A DNA stretch of 64,000 bases from Sphagnum compactum (GCA_965153455.1 OZ234502.1:13237495-13301494), one strand, 5' to 3'. Positions 43,516-57,595 are shown, numbered from the stretch's first letter. A program made the numbers and translations. The notes: generated by a model from the letters alone, not told the origin.

Positions 43516-44793
43516 ATCTCATTTTCTTGCCATTGATTTAAAATGTGTTTACATTGATAAACGATAATTGTTGATCAAATCCATGACATATCATTTGCTG
43601 GTCAAATCATTGACATATCAATTTCAAAGTTTTAAATTCAATTCTCAAAGGTAACCAGCCAAGTTGACGTTAGATCCAGGATTTCTACATCCTTGACTCT
43701 GACCCAGAGAAAAAGAGGAGACAATCTTGAACCTTTTTGACTTGAATTTTTCTCTGGATGCATCTAGTACCCTGAAGCAACTCCTACAGTTTCAAGAGCT
43801 CCTGGACAAACAATTAAGAAGCTACTGCCATTCGTCTGGACTTGATACGAACAGCATAAACCACTTCACAAGCATATCAACAAAGTGTGCTACTGCAGGT
43901 AAACAAGCAGGTGGAGGGATTGTCCATCTGCACACAATGCAGATTTCCAATAACTTTCACTGCAAATGCAACTACTGACCATGATGCGACAGCAAAGAGA
44001 AAAGATGAAGAGAAGGATTGAAGATAAGTTGCTGACAGCAATGGCTTGGAAATTCATGCCCTTTTCCATCTTGAGGTTCCAGAGTGGAGAATTATTTGTA
44101 TATACATAGTAGATTGCTATACAGATGGGCACAATTTAGGCTCTTTTTCCTCTCTGGAACTACTCAACTACTTCCATGCTGCAATTACAAACATTTGTGA
44201 ATCTACATGCAAGAGCAAAGTTTTGGTTATGAACGGAATGGGAGTTCCAAAAATGATCATACTTCTATGGACCAGTTAAGCCACTGAATGTTAAGGTTCA
44301 TGAAGGACTAAATCGTTCCTCCCTAAGAAAACGAGAGCTTTTTGTTATGTGTGGCATCCACAGGCTTAATACAACAAAATTCATGCAGCAGTTCAGTTGC
44401 AGGAGATTCCTTATTTGAATTTTTTTTAATTCTAAAAAACCACCATTGTTCAACTCTTTGAACAGATGGGTAGTTATGTCAAAATCAGTGTACACAGTGG
44501 CATCCATGATTTCTAAAAAGATAATAAAGTTGAGCAGGATAGGTAGTTGGTTGAAACCAGTGAAGCATAATGTTCCAGTTCTAGTCAAGAGGGAATAGCA
44601 GTGACCCATGTTTCATTGGTTGGGCACTCAGGTTAAGAGAGCATACTAGCCCTGATGAAGAACATTCACATATTGTAGATTCCTAAATGCTGGATGAGGA
44701 CTATCCAACTGCTTGCACCAACTAATGCATTGGAGATTGAGGGGCTCGAGGCATATAACTTTTAAGAAATCATGGAAAAGCATTATGAGATAA
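43516..44793. other. Intergenic DNA, 3' flank of the F-box gene
   Basis: Several short frames occur (for example the plus-strand frame at 43,727-43,978, FSLDASSTLKQLLQFQELLD), but none has a recognisable domain. This stretch must contain the F-box gene's 3' UTR near its right end. Confidence 0.4.
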
Positions 44794-47700
44794 TTAGGCT
44801 GGCTTCTCCATCCAACGAAGCCGGCAGCCACGGTTCTCAATCTGGGTAATCACATGTGACGGCATCTCCATCCGTAAACGCATCAGCAATTTGACCTTCT
44901 TTAGACAGCCACAAGCAAGGAGTGCCTCAGCAAAGCAGTCAACAGACACATGCTTCATGTGCACCAGCTTCAAGTCCTGTATGCAGCTCAGTTGCCTTGC
45001 TACTGCCATCAATCCTTCATTTGTCACCTGTGTGTATGACATGTTGATCTGCAATATAGAAGGAATCTCCTTTTAGTACTTCTCAATTTACAGAAGCAAC
45101 AAAGGATTAGGAATGTTAAGGGCTTTGTACGGGAACTGTTCATTCATGCATTTATGACACACTTGACCCAGCTACAGATATGAAAGGGGTTACTTAGTAC
45201 TTACCTGTCTAAGATGTGGGCATCCTTGTGTCAGTGCTAAGATGCCAGGATCACCTATGAAAGCACAGCGCTTGATGTCCAGCTCTACCATCTTTTTGCA
45301 GGATGCAGCCACATAGGCAAGCCCCACAGATGTGAGCAACACACAAGCACGGAGCTCAAGCTGCATAAGATCCCGAAGCTGTGCCACAGACATCAAACTT
45401 GAATCTGTAATGAGCTCACAGTAGGAGAGATTCAATACTCTCAACCGAGGGCATCCACTAGCAATTGCTGCCACACCTGGGTCACTAATGCCCACAGACC
45501 TGACAGAAAAAACCCCAGAAACATCTTGTGTTAAATCCCCTGCTTTATACACTTGGGATCTATGAGTAGAACAAAATATACCTGTCCGAAGGATTAAGGA
45601 CTAATCACCAAGATCACATGCATGTAAAGAAGATGTTTCAAACCAACCTGTAGACATCAAGTTCACGTAAGTTATGACAACTAGCCCCGATATACACAAG
45701 CGCAGTATTGGTGATGTCCATACAAAAGCCCAGTTTCAAGAACCTTAGGGCTGTGCATCTTGCAATCGACTTACACCCTGCCAGCACAGATAGTCAGTAA
45801 GCCAAGTGACCAAACACAAGTCATAGGTAATGCACCCACTTAGTTCCTTCCAGGAATGGTCTATAACACACTTGCCTGACATCTCAACCTCAAGGACTAC
45901 TTAGAACAAGGACTTGGTGAAGTCTCAAGGAGGCAGTACTAACCATTATCATTCACACTGCAATCTGTGAAATCAAGCTCTTCCAAATTTGGGCAGCCAT
46001 TGCCAATCAATTCTAGTCCCTCCTCAGAAACTAGATTGCACGCTTCCATTTTGAGTGTCCGTAGGCCCTTGCAACTTGATGCAATGGCTCCCATTGTCGC
46101 ATCCGTGAGATCCCGGCAACATGTCAGATCTAGTTTGAGAAGACCTGGGCAGCCTATGATGACACCTATGATGCCCCTATCATTGACACCATTGCATTTG
46201 CATACACTGAACTCCTTCAGATCCTTACATCCTCTACCAATCAAGTTGAGATGTGCCCCGGAAATGTCACAACCATCCAGCTTGATCCCTTGCAAATTCT
46301 TGAACTGTTGAAAGCTCTCTAGCAGCATATCTGTTATCTATTGACACAAGATTGGAGAAATGAAAGTTAGGCATTTGGCGCACCTGAAACTGAGCAAGGA
46401 CTTAAAATAACTCAATCTTACTACTAGAGATGTCCTTTGATGGAGCTCCACCTAACAGTAACCTCCACATGACTGGTAATAAGCAAACAAAAAAATTGGG
46501 ATTATTGTAGCTACCAAAGAAGCAACAAATGAAGGTTTTAGGCAAGACAACTAATCTACACAGGCCGGGTTACACACCGGCAAGCAATATGAAAGGGTCA
46601 GTTCTTGAAGTTGAACAGAACTGTTGGCCAGAGCCATTATGCCAACGCTACTCACATTGGCACATTTTGCCACATCGAGCCTCTGCACATTGAAATTTCA
46701 GCTTGAGAATCCAAGATAACAGAAACAACAGCTATCTTATAACCATTTCATTTCTCCCACAAACTGAAAGAGAACGATCAATGCGGAATCAACTGAGTTG
46801 TCACATGGATTAGCGACAATTCCCTCCCTGCACTGAGCTGGTTATTTTTGGTTAGTGAGCACTGCACTAAACCTATAACATCAACTCCTGCAGCAAACCA
46901 AACACAAAGAATCAGCAAGCTTTGCCACACCTGTAAAGATCTGGAACCATTCTTGAGGCACACCAATGCTGTGTCATTCACACTGTTGCATGCCATCAGA
47001 GACAAATTTTGCAAATGATCCAGAGTTGCAAGTAAGGCCAAGCTCTTATCTGTTACCTGCACAATATCAGAAATTCATTCAGCAACATGTGAAGCAGTTG
47101 ATTCAATGTACCTCAACATGAGCAAAACCCTATTCTATGTCTTCTAGCTCCCTCTGGCAGTCATCAGGTCTTTGCAGCATTCAAGTATTCTACCCGTATA
47201 GTTGTAAGCTGTTGAACGGTCAACCTTTTCTTTAACATGTGAAGCTGAAACAGGAACAGAAAACTGATGAGCTCAGTGACACTGTATGTTTTGGACTATG
47301 AATGGCAAGAAGGCGAATTCAGCATTGAAAGCCACGGATTCTAGAGCAATGAGCTCAGGGGAAAGCGCAACAGAGAAGCACAAACCTCTGTGTAGGACAG
47401 ATCGAGAGTGTGTAGCTGCTTGCAATTGGATGCAATGGCCATAATGCCTGCATCTCTGATGCCAAGGCACCATTTAAGATTAAGGAGCTTCAGCTGCTTG
47501 CAGCTTGCAGCAATAAAACCTAAACCAGTATCAGTGACGTTGCGACATCCCAGAATCTTTAAGCTCTGGAGGTTCTTGAGCTGAGCAAGACCTTCAAGGG
47601 TTGCATCTCCGACGTGCAGGCAGTTCGTAAGATCAACTTCTTGTAGAGAGCTGCACCCTCTTCCTATGGCTTCAAGCCCAGCACAAGTAAACCCTCGAAC

Positions 47701-48039
47701 TCTGATGAGCTTGAGCGAAAGAAGGCGCTTCCCCGCCAACCTCGCTACCGTCTCCAAGCTCTCATCCGTGATTTGTATACAAGAGGAGAGATCAAGGTTC
47801 TTCACCTGGCTGTACCTTTGCAACACCTTGCTCAAAATCTCCGATCTGAGCAGATGGATGTACTGACGGCAGCTCGCCTCCACCGACAGGAAACGCTTGC
47901 ACACCAGACACCACGAAAGCCTATCTAAGCGGTCAGGCAATCTTTCCAGAACATTCGAAAGGATCTCGTCACCCAACACGTCGATCTTCCCTCCTTTGTC
48001 ATCAAATCGCTGCTGCTTCCCTTCAGCAACCGCCATCAT
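44794..48039 (-). CDS. FBL3: F-box/LRR-repeat protein, FBL3 type
   Basis: Seven exons on the minus strand: 48,039-47,386; 47,056-46,931; 46,682-46,578; 46,337-45,944; 45,777-45,648; 45,499-45,205; 45,048-44,794. All junctions are GT-AG and the phases fit, giving 652 aa, close to the usual length of this family (about 665 aa for Arabidopsis FBL3). An F-box at residues about 19-62 (IDVLGDEILSNVLERLP, LSWCLVCKRFLSVE) should bind SKP1 in an SCF ubiquitin ligase. The remainder is cysteine-containing leucine-rich repeats of the AMN1/GRR1 kind, for example LQSLKILGCRNVTDTGLGFI, LKWCLGIRDAGIMAIASNC, LEELDFTDCSVNDNG and LRVLNLSYCELITDSSL. They form the substrate-binding surface. The tail ends IENRGCRLRWMEKPA. 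The junction of exon 1 to exon 2 restores a perfect repeat (LDLSYTE/VTDKSLALL). Two adjacent ATGs (48,039 and 48,036) are possible starts. The substrate is unknown. Confidence 0.93.
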
Positions 48040-48064
48040 CTCAAAAAAGCAACAACCAAAAAAA

Positions 48065-48155
48065 AACTTCCCAACTCTCTCTGTCTCTGTCTCCGTCTCT
48101 CTATGTCCCTCTCCGTCCCTCTCTGTGTCTGTCTCTGTGCCTCTCCGTGTCTATG
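48065..48155. repeat. CT-rich (CTCTGTCTC) repeat in the FBL3 5' leader
   Basis: Runs of CTCTCTGTCTCTGTCTCCG and CCCTCTCCGTCCCTCTCTGT on the plus strand, that is, a GA-rich leader or proximal promoter on the gene's strand, starting about 26 bases upstream of the ATG. Confidence 0.7.
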
Positions 48156-48974
48156 CTTCAGGAACAAGTTTCGATCAAAACCTGATCAGAAAAAACAAGG
48201 GTATTCTTCAAACCCTTACTGTAGCTTCTCTTCACGACGTTCATATCAACAACACAAACCCTAGTTCTTTGAATGAGACCTACCTCACTACCTTCCTTCC
48301 TTCCTGAGCATCCAGAAACGGGTCCCGAGCATGACCGGACCATATTCGCAGACAACGCCGCCCTACGTTCCAACCGAAACCGCAAATGCAGGAGGCTAGA
48401 CGTTACTGATGCGCCCGGAGCTTTCCAAGACCACCATAGCCATCGTCGTCACTCCTCTCCTCTTCTCCCCCTCACTGCTCTCCGCTCCAGCTTCTTCTCT
48501 CTGTGCACCCTTTTGAGAACAGATCTTGGGAACCTAATACAATTACTGGGAACCACCTGCTGGTACCTCCTTCTCTCGTTTCACTTCGGGAACACGTTGG
48601 GGAATCTGTGCATGCGAACACATCGAGAACGCACATCGAGAGAATGTGTTCAGTTTTTTTTCCTCTTCACCTGCGTTCCCTTTTTGCTGTTGTCTTATCC
48701 AATGATCAGTCGACAGCCTGGCTTCTTGTACGGCGCACAACGTAGCGACGTACGGCTCTCACTACTACCTGGCCGCAGTCCTGGCGTTCTATTCCAACCG
48801 TCCGATGCATGTGTTGACCGCATTAAAGCGTAAAAAGTAGAGATTGTCACGTGGGACACAAAATGGTCTGTAGAAACGAGGAAGGTTCAGTTTCGGTGGG
48901 GACTGGAGTAGGTGTTTTCTGAGGACTTTTTGTATGCTGCCTAAGTGGCGATCGTCCATTGGAAGATGAAAAGA
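48156..48974. other. Upstream region of FBL3, no second gene called
   Basis: GC content is higher than in the surroundings. A 186-codon plus-strand frame (48,273-48,833) has no recognisable domain and overlaps GGGAACA-type repeat sequence (48,515-48,660), so I treat it as chance. The FBL3 promoter must lie here. Confidence 0.45.
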
Positions 48975-49215
48975 AATGTGGCGATCATCCCTAGGAAGAT
49001 TTAGCCAAATCTGGCTATGAACCACATATGAAACTAAAATAAAATTATTTATTTATTTCTGGCTACTATCTGGAAGCAAATATATCAATCTGCTGATTTC
49101 CCTTTTTTTTCCCTGACTTCTGGCGATTGAAAACCCCAAAAATAAATTTACTTTTTCTTTTTCTTTTTTAATTTCGCCTTTTGATAAAATATCGCTAGTA
49201 AAAAATAAGAGGGAG
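48975..49215 (+). repeat. Dispersed ~230-bp repeat, copy 3
   Basis: Starts TCATCCCTAGGAAGATTTAG then CCAAATCTGGCTATGAACCA. It continues with GACTTCTGGCGATTGAAAAC and ends near ATATCGCTAGTAAAA. It lies about 0.9 kb upstream of FBL3. Confidence 0.65.
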
Positions 49216-49449
49216 AGGGAATTTCTCATCCACTCCATTCACCTCTCCTATTCCATTAGATGAGGTGCCTCCCAAGTGCAATTTCATTTTTATTTTTTTT
49301 AGCAATGAGCCAATTTGATTGGCCCATCACTCAAATGATGTGGGTATGGGCTAGGGAACATGCATGAAATTATGGCGGCTCCCCAAAATAAAAGCTCCAA
49401 TTTTGAAATATAGAGTTCCTCCTCTTTGGCCCACCTATCTATATTATAA

Positions 49450-49810
49450 TTCCGCTCAGTCCTTATTATGGTACTTTTGAATGGTCCTCCACTCAGTAAC
49501 TTTGTGGACAGGGGCCTGGGAGAGTGGGAGTGGCTGGGGCCTGGGAGTACCAAATTTTTTTTTTAATATATTAATTCCGCTCATGGTCCTCCAAAATGGT
49601 ACTTTTGAATGGCACTTTGTTACACACAGCCGATCACTTTGTGTAACACGCCCAAAAACCTACCTACTTTGGTTTTGGCTCCCTCCCTCCCTCTTTCCCC
49701 ATTCGCTCAATTACCCTCCCTTTCTCTCTTCCGTTCCTCTCAGCCACACTCTCACTGCGTTCCCTCTTTGTTACACACAGCCGATCACTTTGTATAACAC
49801 GCCTCGCTCA
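49450..49810. repeat. Direct repeats (36 bp and ~50 bp)
   Basis: TTTGTTACACACAGCCGATC then ACTTTGTGTAACACGC at 49,617 recurs with one change at 49,767. AATTCCGCTCA ... ATGGTACTTTTGAATGG occurs at 49,449 and 49,575. Confidence 0.7.
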
Positions 49811-50084
49811 AGCGTCGGCCAAGACAAAAAGCACTCACTGCGCCTCCACCTGCCACTCTGCCTGAAACCCTGCCCTCTCAAGAATCTCCGAGGTCACATC
49901 ACGGGGGACTTCACAGTGGCCTTCGGCCACGGGCACCCACTAGTATGGGTGAAACGAGGACAATATTTGCCAAAGCATATGAGATAAAAGTGGGGGTGCT
50001 ATTGGGAATTCTTTGGGGAACATGTCCAAAACTTGTCAACTTTAAACACTAGGTTTCAGCCATGTCCACAAATTCCTGAAATTT
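49811..50084. other. Intergenic DNA, nothing recognised
   Basis: No gene is supported. Confidence 0.35.
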
Positions 50085-50165
50085 TCTATTTCCTCTTTGA
50101 TCTGTTGATCTATAGCCAAATTTGGCTAAATCCTCTTGTGGATGATCACTACATGACCTACCTCC
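50085..50165 (-). repeat. Dispersed repeat, partial copy 4
   Basis: Read on the minus strand: GTGATCATCCACAAGAGGAT then TTAGCCAAATTTGGCTATAG, the core of the family; the rest is missing. Confidence 0.6.
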
Positions 50166-51059
50166 TCACAAATAGGTAAAACCTGTGGTGGAACCAATGA
50201 TTTTTTGGGGGGCGAATTTACACTATTTTACAAAAAGAAAAAAAAACTTGGAAAAAACTTTTTTTTTGCAACATATTTAGCCACTTTTGTGAAATTAAAA
50301 AAACTGAAATGAAAGCAATGCCTCCAACCAAGGTTTTCTTTTCAGATTTTTGTTGTCGAACGATGATGGCAACATTTTTTTAAAAATTCCGGTGACAATG
50401 ATACTTAATTGAAGATGCCAATATAAGTGAAATAAGTATAGAGTCCAATAGTATGGTTGTCAACTTGACGATGATGAAAACATTATGTATGAAATTCCAA
50501 GCATAACTATGTCACTCCTTTCATAACTCACTTACATGGATATCAAACTAGCATGTGCCTTCTCATAATTGAATTTTGATTGAATTTGAATTCTATTCAA
50601 TATTCAATTACTAATTTTGATTTGATTTAAGTTGCATTCAATATTTGTGAAATTTAGTTTTCAAAAAAATCAACTCATTTTTTCATCATCCCTAGTAATG
50701 TGTACTAGCACAAAGCCCAAGTTAGTGCTAAAAATAACAAACAATTGAAACATGGCAACATCTACCCCAAGACTAAACAATGTGTCTAAATGTGACGACT
50801 TCTTTTCAAAATTTCAATTTTGTTGTTGAAAGTGGCGATTTTGTTCAAAAATTCAAGAGACTAATTGACAAAATATTCCTATTTCATTGTTTTCTATCAC
50901 TAGAATGTAAAAATGCACCTAGAACCAAAGAGGTCAAGTTTTGTGTTCGGGCTTAGAACATTCACATTTGTCCAAGAAGAAATCAATATGTCCCCACAAT
51001 CCATGCCCATGTCAATAGCTTAGGCTAAAGCCTAAAATAGGTGAACAAAGTTTGAAATA
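50166..51059. other. Intergenic DNA, nothing recognised
   Basis: AT-rich sequence without supported features. Confidence 0.4.
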
Positions 51060-51400
51060 ATTTTTTTTCTCGTCCAATGAAAAATTGTAGCAAAAACCCA
51101 ATAAGACCCTATTTGTTTTCTTTTGCAAAGGGTGGAAGGGGTGTTTTTGGATTTGTGTTGTTCACAATGTGTTCCCAAAATGTTCCCAATGGGTTGTCAA
51201 CATGTTCCCCAATTTTCCAATGAGTTTTGAAACAACATGTCATTTTATTTGATATCTTTTGCTCAACATTGTCCTTTTAGAACTTATATTGATGGGCAAA
51301 AATTGGGATTTACATATTGAACAATGTTTGGAATTAATATTTTTATATTGGGAAGTTTTCAAAGTTTCAAAACTCTTTTTGGTGATGCATCAATGAAAAA
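51060..51400 (-). repeat. Reverse copy of the GGGAACA dispersed repeat
   Basis: TGTGTTCCCAAAATGTTCCC, CAACATGTTCCCCAA and further text match the reverse complement of 6,700-7,020. Confidence 0.5.
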
Positions 51401-53439
51401 GGTTCAATGACAAAATAAATAAATCTAAAACTAAAAGGTACCCCTAAGTAATCAATAGATTTCTATTTCCTTGTTTATAAAATGGAAGCAAAATGTTCAA
51501 ACATACATTTTGCTTTGCTCTTGTAACTAAGTACATACATAGATGTTATTGTTCTTTACCAAAGACTTTACAAGAGTACATGCATTTTCCCTAGCCCATA
51601 CCCATTTCCATACATATTAATACTAAAATTGGTAAACAAGAATTTACATCTTGAATATTTGTTTTGGCTTAAGGTAGAAATATAAAACTTAAAATTTATC
51701 TATCATATGATAATATCAAACATATAATAATGAAAGCACCTAAAAATAACAAAGTGTGGTCCCAAAATAGAAGGGGAGTGGGCTTAAGTCAATTGACATA
51801 GCACATTAGGCTTAAGTTTGTATTAATTTTTTTTAAAAGCTTGAGCATCTTACAAGTCAAGAAATTTGAAAAAACGCGAGGACAAAACATCTTTCCTTTT
51901 AAAACAACTAGACCACAACTAAACCTAGTTAAGAAAAGAGGTCCAAAATACTAAGGACCAAGCTTAAACAAAAAGTTTAAAATGTTTGGACCAAAAGTTG
52001 AACTACTTAGACCATAAGTCATATCTTATGAAAGATGTTGTTATGCAAATATGTGGGAGACTTACCAAAATAGAGGTTACCATATTTCATTTGTTTGTTT
52101 GGGGTGCAATATTTGTTTCTATAAGCAAGTTGCACAAACTTATAGTATTATACAAGGTGTCTTACTACAACAATAAAGTCAAAGACATGACAATTTGTCT
52201 ATGATTTCAATTCTTAACATGATATATTTTCCTTTCATGATGTTTTTTTTTGTCTCTTTGCATGAAGCATTAAAGAGCCTTTTCATATCTAGTTTTGGAA
52301 ATTTTTTGATAAGTTGTAAGAGTTAATACTTGTATTTTGAATTTTCCAAGGTATGAAAAATTGTAAATTCTTTTTGTCATGCCCAATTCCTAAGCTTATT
52401 TTCTAATTGGTATAAACATTTTGGATAGATATTGTTTTACCATAACGTGTGAATTGTGATGAGGTTCTCAACATCTTCACAAGTTTAATCTATTTGGGTC
52501 AAAATTCGAAAAATGTGGAGATCCCCTAACTCACTATTGATGTGTAAAAATCTTACAATTGTGCAATTGCAAGGCAAGTTTCATGAATAACCCACAAGGT
52601 TATTCATGAGCTATAACCATCATGCATCACACTTGCTTATAACTACAAAATCTCATCTTCATTGGAAGCTTGGGAATTGCCTAGTTTTGTTATCACTTAT
52701 TCAACATCTCCAAATCATATAGAATAAATATATCATACAAAGTGACAATGCCATGAATGTCTAGCCTTTTCTATAAAATTAAACAAAAGATCTCCAAAAT
52801 AGTCTTCACATTTAACAATTGAATTGTTTTCACAAATATTACTTGCCTTGTTCGGTTATCAACAAGTATGCTACAAGAAGCGACAATCCTTTTTTATTTA
52901 CCTTCAATCTCCTACTCACATTCCTTAGACCTAGTCACCAACAATGCATATAAAGCAAACACATAATAAGTAAAGAAGAAACATTAAAAGTTGACTTCCT
53001 TTCTTTGAGAGTTTTATACCTCAAGTTCCATATGCCACAAACCTCAAAATCCTTTTGATAGTTGTGAGACATGGAACACACTTGACAATGAAACTTTCCA
53101 ACTCCTACCTAGCAAAAATAAACATTTTCCTTTAGTTCCCTTACTCATGAATTTCACACTACCTAACCGTTTGATGATTGGGTTGCATCCATCATTAGAT
53201 TAAATCATAATCCACCGAAAGTTTTCAATGTTTTCTTCTTCTTGCATCAACACCACTTGAACCCTAACTGACATTTATTGATCAACTATTCAAAAACCAA
53301 AATGTCAAAAACTATTTTTTGGTCACACACATAACCATTGCATTCTTATTTGATCTATCTCTTCACATATTCTAGTTCAAAATGTGGTATGGAAAAGTTG
53401 CAAGTCTCTTCTTGATCTCTCTCATAAGTGCCCATCACC
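51401..53439. other. AT-rich intergenic DNA, nothing recognised
   Basis: No gene, RNA gene or structured repeat is supported. The right end adjoins the gypsy remnant. Confidence 0.4.
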
Positions 53440-54361
53440 TTCTTTAATAATATAAATTTTGCCCCAACTCTATTACCATCATCTTCTCCCATGAACCCCT
53501 TTTCATCCATGTATCACATAAGTTAATAAAGACCTTCTCAACTAATAGGTAATGTCTTCTTCTTCCTTGGTTTTTCCATCTTGACCTTTAAGATCTTCTC
53601 CTTCAAAACAAATAAATCGTTGATTTGTTTTTAGGTTATATAAGTCTTTTGTCGATGACTTTGAACCTTTCCAACATTAATAAACACCTTTCCATGCATT
53701 TCTACAATTAGTTTCATCTCTCATCAACATATGCTTTGACCTTTGATTTTGATTTTTCTAGCTCTTATTTTAGCACACAATGCACTAAACTAATTATTTA
53801 CAATACGTGAAGGACACCTTCAATGAATATCATAAATGGTGAGTACTTAGTATTAAATTGAATGTTGCACGTGTATTGAAATTAAATCCTCAACAATTGT
53901 GCATCCCACTTCTACACATTATCTCCCATTGCCACTATTGCAATTAATCTATGCTTTTAAATCTTGATACATTTTCAACCAATGCATTATATTGTGGCCA
54001 TTGCAATGTTGTGAATTGGTGTTCAATCCCATAGATTTGGCAAAATGCATCAATTTTAACTTCTTATTCCCCCCCATGTTCATCAACACCAATATGACTT
54101 ACCAACATATCTAATGTCAAGTTTGAAGAATTTTGTGACATTTGTAATGTCATAATCACAAACAACACAAATTTCCACCCACTTTGAATTGTGGTCAATT
54201 GCCACTAGAATGTACATGTTCTTTTATATTCTTTCAAGCAACGGTCTTGTTGGATGTCAAGAATTATTTTGCAAAACAAATCACAAATTGGTATGCGTCC
54301 TTTTTATCTCCACCCCAAATTGTAAATTCCCAATCTCCTTAACCACTTGACATTCTTTACA
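53440..54361 (-). mobile_element. Ty3/gypsy integrase remnant
   Basis: The minus strand encodes broken integrase. The zinc-finger end CKECQVVKEIGN (from 54,361) is followed by the catalytic-core start MYILVAIDHNSKWVEICVV, then (frame shifted) GVDEHGG, YGIEHQFTTLQWPQYNALVE, TCNIQFNTKYSPFMIF. A C-terminal basic part continues toward 53,550. VAIDHxSKWVE with the first catalytic Asp is diagnostic of Ty3/gypsy integrase. Multiple stops and shifts show it is old. No LTRs were matched to it. Confidence 0.7.
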
Positions 54362-57300
54362 ACTTTGTTTCAATTTGCAATTTAATTTTGGCCATGGCAA
54401 CAATAAAACACACCTCAATTTCATTGAACTATCTTCAAGTTATCCTTTTGAAAGAGGTGAAATAATTTTTTTTTTTAGTGTTAAAGGTTTTTATATGGTA
54501 TGAATTATGTTGTTGTGGGCACTAAATTCTTCCACAAATTAATTTTTATGCATGCATTCTTTTCTTTTTGGACAACGTGGAACTCATTTTTTGAACTTCA
54601 CAATTTCGCTACCATAAAGTTAGGGGATTGCAAATTTTCTAAGTTGGTTTTTTTTTCATTGTTTATAATAAACATCAAGTTTTTACATTGCTTCAATAGA
54701 CTACTTACTTTTGGCCCATGGCCACCAACAAAAAACCTTAATTTCATGAATGTCATTATATAAGTTTACAAGGATTGGGTCAAGACAATGGAGATGTCTT
54801 TGTCAAGCATTGACACATCCAAGAACTAGTTTCGTAACTCCATCAACCTATGCCCAAAAACAATGTCAACAATGGGACAGAAATTTTCATTGCATTCACA
54901 TGAGGCCCTACTTGTAAGATCCAAAGAATTTTTTGCATGAAGGCTTCCATAAGACTTTTAGTATATAAGAAGACTTGCAAGAACATCTTTTCTACATAGG
55001 ATATAATTTTGTGTATCTAAATATTAGAGTGAATTGGTTTTAATTTGACAACATTTCACTATTATATTGGCTTATTTAAAGAAAATATTAATTTAGAAGA
55101 TCTTTGGGGGATATTCCTAGCAATGTTAGAATTTTTCAAATTTTACCAATGTCACAACTGCATGTCTATTGCCAATTGGGTTGTGTGCAAATGAAGCCCT
55201 CTTGGGTCCAAGGAATAATACATGTGGCCTTCAAATCAAGTTTGGCTAAATTGACAAGATAGAAAGTGTTTGATTTTGTAGCATACATAAGGAAGTCATG
55301 GTGATTATATCTTGTTGTCAGTTTGATGTCCCAACTACAAGGGTGTTATTGTCAAGCTTATCACAACAAAGTCATGGTGGAAATTATGCACATAAGAAGA
55401 GCAACAATGTCATTTCTAAATGGATTGTTTTTTTTGTTATTCATTCAAAGTGTTTATGTTATGTTCCATTTTTTTATGATAGTTTTTTGTGATATCTTTA
55501 GTTGTGTTCGTCAAGCAAGTGAGGAGTTGTTCCCAAGCTTCTAATATTCATCATGTTAATTCAAAATTCTTCTTTGTTCTCTTCCTAATTCCATATCTTC
55601 ATAAATTCCATGGCATGTTTATTCTCCTATGCATGGACAACAATTTTTGTGAAATGTTGTGCATGCATGTATTGGGTGAAAATCTTTAAGTGTTGTAATT
55701 CTAATTATGTGATGCTACTAGTATGTAAGATCTTCAAAGAATTTTCTCAAGTTTTTACTATTACAAATTATAAATTTGGAGGCCCTTTTTGAGTGGCAAG
55801 TATTTCACAAAATTTTCTATGATGAAATAATTATTCATACCTTATGCTATATAAGAACCATGTTTAATATTTCATGTTGGCCATTTGTGGCCATTTTATT
55901 ATGTTACAACTATAAGATACAAGATCAACCTACTAGATGATTTTGTATTATTCTTCTCTTGGTTGAAGTTAAATCACACATTTGTGTCATTTTGCCTCCT
56001 TGTTAGCATCCAATTGCTTTAGGAATGCAATGTACAAAACAAATGTTCCAATGTCTTTGGACAATTAGAAATATTATTATGTTAAGTGCTTTTGGAATGT
56101 ATGGGTAATCAAGAATTTCTTTTGAAGAAAATCAAATTTTACATGATTCAATCATTTTTCACATCCATGTATCTATTATACACATGCAAATTTTTGGTCA
56201 TATATCACATGTTGTGATCCATTAATGAGTCCATTTGAATTAGTTTTTCATTGTTGTGGACTATCACAATTTTTTTGTTCAATTTCAAAGGTCCATTATG
56301 AATTGTCAATTTTGAATATTATCATGAACTTTATACCTTATGTTCTTATAACTGAATTCGTTGTTTATTTGAGACCCATTCCATCATTTGCACATATAAT
56401 TATAATTAATTATAATTATAATTTTGAAATTGTAAATTGTGTATTATGCAACATTCATAGTGTTCCATCCGTATCATTTTTGTCTATTGACCTATACTAT
56501 GCCTCCTAGCAACTAAGGGGCTTGAGTGTCTTCCTTAGTGACTCAATTTCACAAAATACATATATATACACACTTGTGTGGTAGGTGTGAGTGACAAAGT
56601 AAGCCAAGACCCAATCTTCATGGGGAGGAAGAACCTACATGTAGACCATGGATTTCATAATAAGCCAAAATGGCATTCATACATTTATAAGCTCCTGAAC
56701 CAAAGGAAACAAAATTTTCAACTAAGTGCAGGCACATTTGTAAATTAATCCATTGTGCATGTATGATTCTACTCAAACCACACAAGGACTAGTGACATGG
56801 GCACCAATATGCCACTAATACTTCACATTTACTTGATTGCAAGTGCTTATCCATGTTGTCATGGTAACATCTACCAATTGTTGTTGTTGGGTCTTGCTTT
56901 TCAACAATCAGTAAGCAAATTCCCATGACTTTCTCCTTCATTCCTCTTGCCTATCAGAATTACTCAATGAATTTAAGGGTGAACTTGATATACAATATGA
57001 AGGATCGATATTCCCATAGTTCATTAAAAAAAATTGAAATACTTGAAAGAAAACTTCTATTGAAATAGACTTTGATAAGCAATGTGAAAGTGTCAAAAAA
57101 TTATTCAAAGTGTCAATTTCATTTTGTTGCAGAAATGTCACCAGTTGTGGCAAATGATGAAATAGACTCCCTTTAAAAACTAAATTCAAATATCAAGACA
57201 ACATAACACTTGTTGAAAAAAAAAAAACAAAAAAAAAGCCTACAAAGGTACTTTTGTATTCATATGAGGATACTACAAAGCTTTAGTAAATTTTACTTGC

Positions 57301-57566
57301 ATATTTGAATTAGTAATCCTCCCTAGAATGCATAAGAGGAAAATTGAAAGAAGAAAATTATTCTTTCTCAAATTTATCTAATCCTTAAATATTATTCTAA
57401 AGTTGATGCCATCCTCTTCTGAAGAATTATTGAAAAAATCACTTGGCTTTTTGGTATGGCAAATACGGACCTTCAACTAGTCAGGAGTTGAAGGTCACTA
57501 GCTACATAAATCATATTATTGTGTATCTTGGACTTCTTTTCTAACATGTGGTCAGATGTATTACTT
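54362..57566. other. AT-rich intergenic DNA, probably old retroelement
   Basis: Several plus-strand frames of 60-94 codons occur, but none shows a domain. The position beside integrase suggests further retroelement decay, though I cannot show it. Confidence 0.35.
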
Positions 57567-57595
57567 CTTGTGATATATATATATATATATATATA
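57567..57595. repeat. (AT)n microsatellite
   Basis: A run of about 14 AT units. Confidence 0.9.

Noticed and set aside
47190-47247. Extra FBL3 exon beginning CTTCACATG after a good acceptor (TTTCAG) and ending at GTAGAA
   Set aside because: It is in frame, but joining exon 1 directly to 47,056 restores an exact leucine-rich repeat (SYTE/VTDKSLALL); the extra 17 residues would break it.
48273-48833. 186-codon plus-strand frame upstream of FBL3
   Set aside because: It has no domain, overlaps a dispersed GGGAACA-type repeat and lies in the FBL3 promoter region; chance is likelier.
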